Shown: piece after piece, positions 1 to 5,541 of the stretch | Position numbering within the stretch: position 1 is the stretch's first letter | How the letters are laid out: the number at the start of each line of letters is the position of its first letter | NCBI GenBank assembly: GCA_007127695.1 | Contig: SKYW01000264.1 | Span: 1-5,831, forward strand | Source of the DNA: Balneolales bacterium | GTDB taxonomy: Bacteria; Bacteroidota; Rhodothermia; Balneolales; Natronogracilivirgulaceae | DNA length: 5,831 nucleotides | Reading direction: 5' to 3' | The notes under the pieces: generated by a model | What the model saw: only the letters and a program-made list of their open reading frames with translations | Database searches by the model: none | What the model was told of the DNA's origin: nothing | Translations under genes and position numbers: made by a program

Positions 1-16
1 CCGCAACCTGCCTTTG

Positions 17-50
17 AAAAAGCCGCCGGAAATTCGTTTCTGGCGGCTTT
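17..50 (-). terminator. Rho-independent terminator of the leftward sugar operon
   Basis: Bases 19-32 pair with 37-50 to form a 14-bp stem (one G-T wobble at 28/41) closed by the four-base loop TTCG. Read on the minus strand, the GC-rich stem is followed by a run of five T (complement of 17-21), the classic intrinsic terminator layout. It lies 28 bases beyond the stop codon of the isomerase-like gene, so it closes the three-gene operon. On the plus strand the stem is followed by TTTATAAAA, so it may also stop transcription entering from the left (bidirectional use is inference). Confidence 0.88.
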
Positions 51-78
51 ATAAAACCGATAGAAGCCCTTACTCCTT

Positions 79-969
79 TTATATCCTCAATCCTTTCATA
101 TAGGATGCATTTTCTTTCACGGCATCCATAGGTGTCGTGCCGGTGTATGCCTCCTGCTCAACGATGAAGTATTTCATGCCGTTTTCTTTGGCAAGTTTCA
201 GTATTCTTGGAAAATCGATGGTACCCGTTCCCAGAATCGTCGATTCCATATCATCCCCATCGTTTCCATCATTGCCGAATATTCCATCCTTCACATGAGA
301 TGAAGTAAATCGATTCGGGTATGTTCTGATCCATTCTTCGGGATCGTGACCGGCTGCCACCACCCAGTAGATATCCATCTGGTATTCAACCAGTTCTGGG
401 TCCGTGCTGTCCATCAACACCTTTTGAGGTATCTCTCCATCTGTTTCATGGAAAGAGTAGGCATGGTTATGGTAAGCAAATTTGATTCCGGCTTTTTTTG
501 CAATCCGGCCAATTTCATTGAACGTATCTGCCATTTCGCGGTAGGCATCAAGGTTGTCCCTGCGGCCAACCCGCCCCTGTATGGAGGGACAAACCAGATA
601 CCTGACTCCAATCTCCGCAGCTTCATCAGCTTTTCTTTCAAAATCGCTGAACACATTTGCATGGGATGATATCATAGTCAGCCCCAAATCATCCATAAAT
701 ACTTTGAATGCGGTATTGCCCATTCCCCAGTACATGCCCATGGGACCTTCATAACTTTCAATTTGCTTATAGCCAAATCCGGCAACCTGCCGAATAACGT
801 CACTGGGATTATCCGCAATGACATCACGCAATGTGTAAAGTTGTAATCCAAAAGGCATAGGTTCATGTATGACAGAGTTGCAAGAACTCAAAAGTGGTTT
901 ACCGGACAGGGCCACCCCGGCAGCGAGACAGGTGGATGTTTTTAGAAAAGATCGACGTGAAGAATCCAT
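79..969 (-). CDS. Exported sugar phosphate isomerase/epimerase-like TIM-barrel protein (Tat, probable lipoprotein)
   Basis: A 296-residue protein of the xylose isomerase-like TIM-barrel superfamily (AP endonuclease 2 / sugar phosphate isomerase-epimerase type). The N terminus has a twin-arginine motif SRRSFLK (residues 4-10), a hydrophobic stretch, and a lipobox-like LSSC ending at Cys30, so it is probably exported folded and lipid-anchored. The barrel begins at PFGLQLYTLRD (39-49). Family hallmarks are Glu71 in KQIESYEG, His103 in SSHANV, YHNHAY (166-171), Asp199 in YQMDIYW, His208, SHVKD (224-228), GTGTIDF (247-253) and Glu271 in IVEQE, giving a plausible divalent-metal site. It is the last gene of the operon, 68 bases after the DUF1080 gene. 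In related operons such proteins act on 3-keto sugars or glycals (hydratase or epimerase); that role here is inference from context. There is no Shine-Dalgarno sequence; this ATG is chosen because it places the Tat motif at the extreme N terminus. The family is secure, the substrate is not. Confidence 0.9.
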   Translation of the reverse strand: MDSSRRSFLKTSTCLAAGVALSGKPLLSSCNSVIHEPMPFGLQLYTLRDVIADNPSDVIRQVAGFGYKQIESYEGPMGMYWGMGNTAFKVFMDDLGLTMISSHANVFSDFERKADEAAEIGVRYLVCPSIQGRVGRRDNLDAYREMADTFNEIGRIAKKAGIKFAYHNHAYSFHETDGEIPQKVLMDSTDPELVEYQMDIYWVVAAGHDPEEWIRTYPNRFTSSHVKDGIFGNDGNDGDDMESTILGTGTIDFPRILKLAKENGMKYFIVEQEAYTGTTPMDAVKENASYMKGLRI

Positions 970-1037
970 ATATCTGTGTTGTTCATTGAAATTGGGGGGC
1001 GGAATGATGTTTTGCTCTGAAGAACATCAAAAAAAAC

Positions 1038-1823
1038 TCAATCCATAGGAAGAACTTTTATATTCCGGAACCAGACATCGTCACCATGATCCTGAAGGGC
1101 TATGTATCCCGGGCGATTCTTGCCGAATTCGGGAAACTCTGCAAATTTAGATTCCGCTATCATTCTGTCCCACGTTGATGTGCCAAGATGGTATTCAACC
1201 ACTGGATCGCCATTTTGGAAATGAACTACGGTACCTCTATATACCAGCACTTCCGCATGGTTCCACTCACCGGCAGGCCTGGTGTTCTGAGGATCTGCGG
1301 GCAGCAGGTCATAGAGTGAACCGGCTTTTCTGTTTCCATCCACTCCAAGCATGGCGTCCGGGTGTCGGTCATTGTCCAATATTTGCATTTCAGGGGCAGA
1401 TTTCCACACTGGCTCACCTTCTATTTCCTGGCCAAGGTAGAAAATACCGGAATTCCCTCCTTCAGATATTTTCCATTCCAGTGAAAGCCTGAAATTGTGG
1501 AATTTCTGATCATAAATGATATCTCCACCTTCACCACCTGCTTCTCCCATACCAGTACCGATGCAGCGCAGTGTTCCATCTTCTACTATCCATCCTCCAG
1601 CAGGAAATTCAGGCTGATTGTAGCCACGCCACCCATCGGTGGTCTCACCGTCAAAAAGCAACATCCATCCCTCCTCGATTTCTTCATCGGAAAGTGTATT
1701 ATGAGCAACGGGCTGGTCACCTTCTGTGCCACATGCCATGGCAAGTCCACCGATTAATAGCATGATGATCACATTTCTAAACGTGAATTGTAGCTGTTCA
1801 TTACTGTAATTGTTCATGGCCAA
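1038..1823 (-). CDS. DUF1080 / 3-keto-disaccharide hydrolase family lipoprotein
   Basis: A 261-residue protein with a Sec lipoprotein signal: hydrophobic segment NVIIMLLIGGLAMA (17-30), then Cys31 in LAMAC, followed by a short polar linker. The mature part is one DUF1080 domain, a concanavalin-like beta-sandwich, from about residue 45 to the end. Recognisable family motifs are LFDGETTDGWRGY (56-68), WKISEGGNSGIFYL (117-130), APEMQILDNDRH (143-154), GSLYDL (168-173), GEWNHAEV (185-192) and RPGYIALQDHG (237-247) before the last strands. Members cleave the glycosidic bond of 3-keto-glycosides by hydrolysis or beta-elimination. It is the middle gene of the operon, 49 bases after the Gfo/Idh gene, and would act directly on that enzyme's product at the membrane surface. 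The start is uncertain by a few codons: Met1 and Met3 both work, neither has a Shine-Dalgarno sequence, and the n-region is rather long. Family assignment is firm; glycoside specificity cannot be read from the sequence. Confidence 0.92.
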   Translation of the reverse strand: MAMNNYSNEQLQFTFRNVIIMLLIGGLAMACGTEGDQPVAHNTLSDEEIEEGWMLLFDGETTDGWRGYNQPEFPAGGWIVEDGTLRCIGTGMGEAGGEGGDIIYDQKFHNFRLSLEWKISEGGNSGIFYLGQEIEGEPVWKSAPEMQILDNDRHPDAMLGVDGNRKAGSLYDLLPADPQNTRPAGEWNHAEVLVYRGTVVHFQNGDPVVEYHLGTSTWDRMIAESKFAEFPEFGKNRPGYIALQDHGDDVWFRNIKVLPMD

Positions 1824-1872
1824 ATTGATTTATGTTAACGTTTTGACAGGTATTCATCAGCATTTAATGCCA

Positions 1873-3369
1873 CTATGCCGGCATATCCGGCAGGTCCCAC
1901 CCCTCGCGATACTCGGTTTTGATCAGTCTGCGGGCAAATTCTGCAGCACTTAGCGGTTCGGTCATATCACGTGTAAAAGATGGGTGTCCGTCTTCGATGA
2001 CAAAGCCATCTCTCATAACAATGCGAAGTGATTCATGCTCATCAATATTTGTGAATTCCATTTTTTCACCATCCCAGTCGAGCTCTTTATGCAGCTCCTG
2101 AAGGCGGACAGCCAGAACACCCATTACAACCATCTCGTTGAAGGGGCCGGATTCTTTGAATGCCGATTTGGCTTCAACACGGTCTTCGGGACTTTCTTTA
2201 CAGGCTCGAATCCAATCCATTGTATGATTGGCATAAACCCTTCGTTCCGTTTGCGTAATACCCGCAGGCATTCTTCCTGATAGCAACCAGGGTCTGCGTC
2301 CGTAACATCCGCACACAAGGGTATCTTCCGTTCCATGAAACAGAACCCCGCCGCCGTCATCGTTCATATTTTTACCATGCGGCCATCCATCCGGCTTAAG
2401 TGGTTCAATACCTCCATCGTACCAATGGACTTCAACTTCAGGTACCCTGCCAAGTCTTGCAGTTTCCCTTTCGGGGAATACAATACGTACTTTTTGGGCT
2501 TGCGGGGCAGAATCCTGTAACAGAAGTGTTGAGCTACCCTGCGCTTTTATCGGATATCCAAGATCCAGACCCTTGAATACCGGATGAAGTACATGAGGTG
2601 CCATATCACCAAGTGCACCGGTTCCGAAATCCCACCATCCCCTGAAGTTCCATGGGGTATAAATTTCATGATAAGACCGCATTTTAGCCGGTCCAATAAA
2701 CAAATCCCAGTCCAGCGTATCCGGAACCCATTGCGGTTGTTCCGGTGTATTCATGCCCTGCGGCCAAATGGGGCGATCCGTGAATGCTTCCACTTTGGTG
2801 ACATCACCGATCAATCCTTCGGCAATCCATTCCATGATCTGATTAACACCCTCTTCCGAAGCACCCTGATTACCCATCTGGGTCGCCACCTGATACTCTT
2901 CAGCCAACCTGGTCAATAATCGGGACTCATAAACCGTATGGGTGAGTGGTTTTTCCAAAAACACATGCTTGCCAAGGGTCATGGCATGTGAAGCAATGAC
3001 TGCGTGCGTATGATCGGAAGTTGCGATGATAACGGCATCGATGTCGTCGCCCATTTCATCATACATTTTTCGCCAATCCCAGTATCGGCGTGCGTTCGGG
3101 AAATGTTCGAAGACCGGTTTTGCATATCTCCAGTCGACATCACATAAAGCCACTACATTTTCAGTTGCTTCAACCTGGCGAAGAACTCTGTTACCAACAC
3201 CTCCGACGCCAATTCCGGCTATATTTAATTTGTCACTTGGAGCACGGTATCCAAGGCCACTTACAACATAACTTGGCAAAATTGTAAAGCCAGCAGTTGT
3301 TGCAGCCGATTTTGCGATAAAGTCCCGCCGGGTGATTCCCCCCTTCTTCCAGTTTGTTTCCATATCCAA
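1873..3369 (-). CDS. Tat-exported Gfo/Idh/MocA family oxidoreductase (probable glycoside 3-dehydrogenase)
   Basis: A 498-residue NAD(P)-dependent sugar oxidoreductase. Residues 13-18 (TRRDFI) and the following weakly hydrophobic stretch to about residue 40 form a twin-arginine signal, fitting export of a folded, cofactor-loaded enzyme. The Rossmann fold follows: IAGIGVGGVGNRV (50-62) with its glycine-rich loop, ALCDVD (74-79), ATSDHTHA (116-123) and the family signature LEKP (138-141) with the conserved Lys140. The C-terminal domain has GWWDFGTGALGDMAPH (244-259), where His259 is the likely catalytic residue. Members oxidise or reduce sugar hydroxyls; beside a DUF1080 gene the likely reaction is oxidation of a glycoside at C3 (inference). 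It is the first gene of the leftward operon and is preceded by an AT-rich promoter region. There is no Shine-Dalgarno sequence; Met1 or Met3 could be the start, with no effect on the Tat motif. Its length is normal for the longer exported Bacteroidota members. The natural substrate is unknown. Confidence 0.92.
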   Translation of the reverse strand: MDMETNWKKGGITRRDFIAKSAATTAGFTILPSYVVSGLGYRAPSDKLNIAGIGVGGVGNRVLRQVEATENVVALCDVDWRYAKPVFEHFPNARRYWDWRKMYDEMGDDIDAVIIATSDHTHAVIASHAMTLGKHVFLEKPLTHTVYESRLLTRLAEEYQVATQMGNQGASEEGVNQIMEWIAEGLIGDVTKVEAFTDRPIWPQGMNTPEQPQWVPDTLDWDLFIGPAKMRSYHEIYTPWNFRGWWDFGTGALGDMAPHVLHPVFKGLDLGYPIKAQGSSTLLLQDSAPQAQKVRIVFPERETARLGRVPEVEVHWYDGGIEPLKPDGWPHGKNMNDDGGGVLFHGTEDTLVCGCYGRRPWLLSGRMPAGITQTERRVYANHTMDWIRACKESPEDRVEAKSAFKESGPFNEMVVMGVLAVRLQELHKELDWDGEKMEFTNIDEHESLRIVMRDGFVIEDGHPSFTRDMTEPLSAAEFARRLIKTEYREGWDLPDMPA

Positions 3370-3396
3370 ACAATTTAATATTAAAAAAAAAGCAAG

Positions 3397-3414
3397 CTGG
3401 AGTATCCATTCCAG
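3397..3414. promoter_or_regulatory. Candidate operator: inverted repeat CTGGA-N8-TCCAG
   Basis: CTGGA (3397-3401) and TCCAG (3410-3414) form a perfect 5-bp inverted repeat with an 8-base spacer, 28 to 45 bases upstream of the Gfo/Idh start codon. Its size and place fit a dimeric repressor or activator site near the transcription start of the sugar operon. Five-base arms occur often by chance, and no regulator gene is present in the window, so this is only a candidate. Confidence 0.25.
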
Positions 3415-3418
3415 ATCT

Positions 3419-3467
3419 GTTATACCTTACCACACACTGATTAATTTAAATAAATTTAAATATTATA
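3419..3467 (-). promoter_or_regulatory. Candidate promoter region for the sugar operon
   Basis: On the minus strand there are two -10-like hexamers: TATAAC (3419-3424), about 50 bases before the Gfo/Idh start and preceded by AT-rich phased AATTTAAAT copies that could act as an UP-like element, and TATAAT (3462-3467), with a poor -35 match TTGGAT at 3487-3492 and a long 19-base spacer. Neither has a convincing -35, and the Bacteroidota-type -7 consensus TAnnTTTG is not evident. A promoter must lie in this stretch, but which hexamer is used cannot be decided from sequence. Confidence 0.28.
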
Positions 3468-3694
3468 AAACTGAAATTTTCTACTTATCCAATTCCCTTT
3501 TCCTGACTGTTATCATATTAAAATTCTTTACGTGTGGTTCCGGGTTTTTAACCATTATGAGCACTCCGGTCTAAACGGTCAACGATCTGCTCAGGAAAGA
3601 GCACCAGTAAAAAGTCCACATAAAAAAATTTCAAAAGACCTTTTTTTTCATTATTTTAAAATGATTTAAGCAGAAACAATCGGACACTTTAAAA

Positions 3695-3853
3695 ATGGGT
3701 AAAATCGGCATACTTCGCGAATTCTGGGAGTTTTTGCGGGTTCGCAAAAAGCTCTGGCTGGCGCCGATCGTGTTCGTTCTGCTTCTGTTAGGACTGTTAA
3801 TAGTGGCAACCAGCAACACGGCCCTTGCACCATTCATATATGCCTTGTTCTGA
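3695..3853 (+). CDS. DUF5989 family small single-pass membrane protein (SxtK-like)
   Basis: A 52-residue protein. It opens MGKIGILREFWEFLRVRKKL: an amphipathic, basic N-terminal segment (REFWEFLRVRKK, residues 8-19). One transmembrane helix follows, about residues 21-38 (from WLAPIVFV to LLIV), then a short tail ending ALAPFIYALF. The pattern EFWEFLRVRKK / helix / ALAPFIY is how I recognise the DUF5989 family, whose members are about 50 residues long, so this copy is full length. The function is unknown; from recall, such proteins are usually encoded beside carbamoyltransferases, for example with SxtI and SxtJ in saxitoxin clusters. Here no carbamoyltransferase is visible, but carAB, which makes carbamoyl phosphate, follows after a terminator. 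The ATG at 3695 is the only possible ATG start, since an in-frame TGA lies at 3662-3664. No Shine-Dalgarno sequence is present, as with the other genes here. It is transcribed alone or at the end of a short unit. Confidence 0.85.
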   Translation: MGKIGILREFWEFLRVRKKLWLAPIVFVLLLLGLLIVATSNTALAPFIYALF

Positions 3854-3893
3854 GCTATCGAAAGTTATCCCTGATGTTACAAGATTTTTTATC

Positions 3894-3931
3894 AAAATCC
3901 GGCTCTGGTTTTTCAGTGTCGGATTTTTTTT
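3894..3931 (+). terminator. Rho-independent terminator after the DUF5989 gene
   Basis: AAAATCCG (3894-3901) pairs perfectly with CGGATTTT (3920-3927). The stem continues inward with a G-T and a C-G pair, one T-T mismatch, and CTG (3905-3907) with CAG (3914-3916) around a six-base loop. The right arm runs into eight consecutive T (3924-3931). It starts 40 bases after the DUF5989 stop codon and should separate that transcript from carA. The T run is part of the stem base, as is common for A-U flanked terminators. Confidence 0.82.
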
Positions 3932-4091
3932 AATCCGGATGAGGGTTTCGGGCATGGTATCTTCGTCCCGGATCCGGCAAAAGGCCCCGGGCAGACAGCC
4001 CCCAACGGCAGCGTGCGCAAGCCACCCTGGGTCAAAGATTTATTTCACATAATCAAAGCACCAACTACACCTGTAACCTTTTCACGGTTCT
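3932..4091 (+). other. carA upstream leader region
   Basis: These 160 bases lie between the terminator and the carA start and turn abruptly GC-rich after about 3960. CCCGG (3967-3971) can pair with CCGGG (3987-3991), and GGC (3976-3978) with GCC (3984-3986); these are small competing hairpins with no T run, so they are not a clear attenuator. A CATAAT hexamer at 4048-4053 is a possible -10 for carA but lacks a recognisable -35. An in-frame TAA at 4050-4052 limits how far upstream CarA could start. I see no leader peptide, PyrR-type site or arginine operator that I could defend. Confidence 0.45.
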
Positions 4092-5387
4092 ATGCACCAG
4101 ACCAAACCTGACAAAGCGATTCTTGCCCTTGCCGACGGCACCGTGGTCCACGGCCACGCCATCGGACACCGCGGCACAACCGGCGGCGAGCTGTGCTTCA
4201 ACACCAGCATGACCGGCTACCAGGAGATCTTCACCGATCCCAGCTACCATGGACAGCTGATGATGATGACCTACCCGCACATTGGCAACTACGGCGTCTC
4301 TTCCCGCGACGACGAAGCACGCAAAGTGATGATTTCCGGGTTGATCGTACGAGCCTTCTCCCATCACTACAGTAATACGATGGCCGACGGCGACCTGGAC
4401 GATTACCTCAAACGCAACCGCATCGTGGGCATCACCGGCATCGACACCCGCAAGCTGGTCCGCCATATCCGTGAAAAAGGGGTGCTCAACGCCGTTATCT
4501 CCAGCGAAACCGACAATGCAGACGAGCTGGTCGCAAAGGCAAAGGAGTGGCCGTCCATGGTCGGACTGGAACTTGCCAGCAAGGTCACCCGCAACGAACC
4601 GCAGACCTACAAGCCCGCCGATTTCGAAGATCTCTTCCCTCAGATATCACAATCCACCGATCCCATGGGACCTGTTGAACCGGTGGATGCGTTCAGCGGC
4701 GAACCCCTGTCCCCCGGCACAGACCAAATACCACCCGGAAGCGGTGATGGCCGGCAACCCTCCGGACAGCAATCCTCCGGGCAGCAATCCACCGAACAGC
4801 AACCGCTCCTTAAAATCGCCGCCGTCGACTATGGCATCAAGCAGAACATCATCAACAGCTTCCTCAAACGCGGCTGCAAACTCCGGGTCTTTCCCGCCAA
4901 AACCGACCTCGAGACCATCATGGAATGGCAGCCGGACGCCTTCTTCTTCTCCAACGGTCCGGGCGACCCCAACCCCATGGACTACGCCCTTGAAACCGTA
5001 GCCAGGGCGAAGGAAACGGGCAAGCCGATGTTCGGCATCTGCCTCGGTCACCAGCTCATGGCGATGAGCGAAGGCATGGAAGTGATGAAAATGTTTGTGG
5101 GACACCGTGGCGCCAACCAGCCGGTCAAAAACCTGCGGCGCGGACGTGTGGAGATCACCACGCAGAACCACGGCTTCGCAGTCGACCCCGATACGGTCAC
5201 CGATGACCTCGCCGAGATCACGCACCGCAACCTGAACGACGGCACCCTCGAGGGACTGAACTTCAAGCGCTTCAACGGATTCAGCGTCCAGTACCATCCC
5301 GAGGCCTCGCCGGGTCCGCACGACTCCTCCTACCTGTTTGACGAATTCGTCGCCCGTATCCGAAAACACAAAGAGGAAAATAGATAG
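4092..5387 (+). CDS. carA: Carbamoyl phosphate synthetase small (glutaminase) subunit
   Basis: A 431-residue CarA. It hydrolyses glutamine and passes ammonia to CarB, which makes carbamoyl phosphate for pyrimidine and arginine synthesis in the cytoplasm. The N-terminal small-chain domain (about 6-180) has TGGELCFNTSMTGYQEIFTD (30-49) and GITGIDTRKLVRHIREKG (113-130). The class I glutamine amidotransferase domain (about 239-427) has AVDYGIKQNI (244-253), SNGPGDP (287-293), FGICLGHQ (314-321) with nucleophile Cys317, TQNHGFAV (357-364) and QYHPEASPGP (400-409) with His402 and Glu404, so the triad is intact. Usual length is about 360-390; the excess is a Pro/Ser/Gly/Gln-rich linker at about 186-237, between the domains. 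The ATG at 4092 is the only ATG after an in-frame TAA at 4050-4052, and no Shine-Dalgarno sequence is seen. carB follows after 154 bases on the same strand, as in a carAB operon. GC content is clearly higher than in the leftward operon. Confidence 0.98.
   Translation: MHQTKPDKAILALADGTVVHGHAIGHRGTTGGELCFNTSMTGYQEIFTDPSYHGQLMMMTYPHIGNYGVSSRDDEARKVMISGLIVRAFSHHYSNTMADGDLDDYLKRNRIVGITGIDTRKLVRHIREKGVLNAVISSETDNADELVAKAKEWPSMVGLELASKVTRNEPQTYKPADFEDLFPQISQSTDPMGPVEPVDAFSGEPLSPGTDQIPPGSGDGRQPSGQQSSGQQSTEQQPLLKIAAVDYGIKQNIINSFLKRGCKLRVFPAKTDLETIMEWQPDAFFFSNGPGDPNPMDYALETVARAKETGKPMFGICLGHQLMAMSEGMEVMKMFVGHRGANQPVKNLRRGRVEITTQNHGFAVDPDTVTDDLAEITHRNLNDGTLEGLNFKRFNGFSVQYHPEASPGPHDSSYLFDEFVARIRKHKEENR
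4758..4802 (+). repeat. Three tandem 15-bp repeats inside carA
   Basis: Three consecutive in-frame 15-base units, 4758-4772, 4773-4787 and 4788-4802, share the pattern TCC-nCC-Gnn-CAG-CAA and encode PSGQQ, SSGQQ and STEQQ (CarA residues 223-237). The preceding 15 bases (4743-4757, encoding GDGRQ) may be a decayed fourth unit. They lie at the end of the low-complexity interdomain linker, just before the glutaminase domain. The unit length is a multiple of three, so changes in copy number would keep the frame. Confidence 0.85.
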
Positions 5388-5396
5388 CCGAACGAG

Positions 5397-5424
5397 CTTG
5401 CCGGATGACCATCACATCCGGAAG
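5397..5424 (+). other. Stem-loop in the carA-carB spacer
   Basis: CCGGATG (5401-5407) pairs with CATCCGG (5415-5421) around a seven-base loop, and CTT (5397-5399) can pair with AAG (5422-5424) across a bulged G5400. It begins 10 bases after the carA stop codon. There is no T run after it, so it does not look like an intrinsic terminator; an mRNA-stability or processing role is possible. The rest of the 154-base spacer (5388-5541) holds no recognisable gene. Confidence 0.5.
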
Positions 5425-5541
5425 ACAGGCAAACGCATCACCATGCAACACGCCCGTCCCCGCACTGTCCGGCAGCAAACCAACATCACTCATCCACCTG
5501 CAAGCAACCGCAACAGAGTATATTAACAGCGTCATAACATC

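Larger units (their letters stand above)
3370..3694. other. AT-rich divergent intergenic region
   Basis: These 325 bases separate the leftward sugar operon from the rightward DUF5989 gene and should hold promoters for both. The left half (3370-3540) is very AT-rich, with A/T runs and two AATTTAAAT copies. The right half has a T run at 3641-3648 and an A-rich segment just before the DUF5989 start. I found no credible coding remnant on either strand: ORFs here are short, unlike any family I know, and rich in residues encoded by A/T runs. No clear plus-strand promoter could be picked out: TTCAAA at 3630-3635 with TATTTT at 3652-3657 is the best pair and is weak. Confidence 0.7.

Noticed and set aside
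1874..1885. Perfect 12-bp palindrome TATGCCGGCATA at the end of the Gfo/Idh gene
   Set aside because: It is explained by codons for the C-terminal DMPA and the stop; no T run and no loop, so no terminator or operator case can be made.
3609..3648. Possible weak hairpin AAAAGTC ... GACCTTTTTTTT before the DUF5989 gene
   Set aside because: The arms are short, A/T-dominated and need a bulge with a long loop; no gene upstream on the plus strand would need this terminator.
3631..3837. A 68-codon minus-strand frame opposite the DUF5989 gene
   Set aside because: It is antisense to a recognisable small membrane protein gene and shows no domain features of its own.
3825..4052. A 75-codon plus-strand frame across the end of the DUF5989 gene and the terminator
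   Set aside because: It runs through a clear terminator hairpin and overlaps the DUF5989 gene out of frame; no family resemblance.
4065..4466. A 133-codon antisense frame over the carA start
   Set aside because: Same explanation: shadow of GC-rich carA codons, Val/Ala/Gly/His-rich with no domain features.
4471..5001. A 176-codon frame on the carA strand in another phase
   Set aside because: Overlaps the conserved CarA reading frame; very rich in Pro, Ser and Asn from out-of-frame reading of the linker and GC-rich codons.
4647..5369. A 240-codon open frame antisense to carA
   Set aside because: It lies wholly within carA, whose protein is unmistakable with an intact catalytic triad. High GC with strong third-position bias commonly leaves the opposite strand open. 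The protein resembles no family I know.
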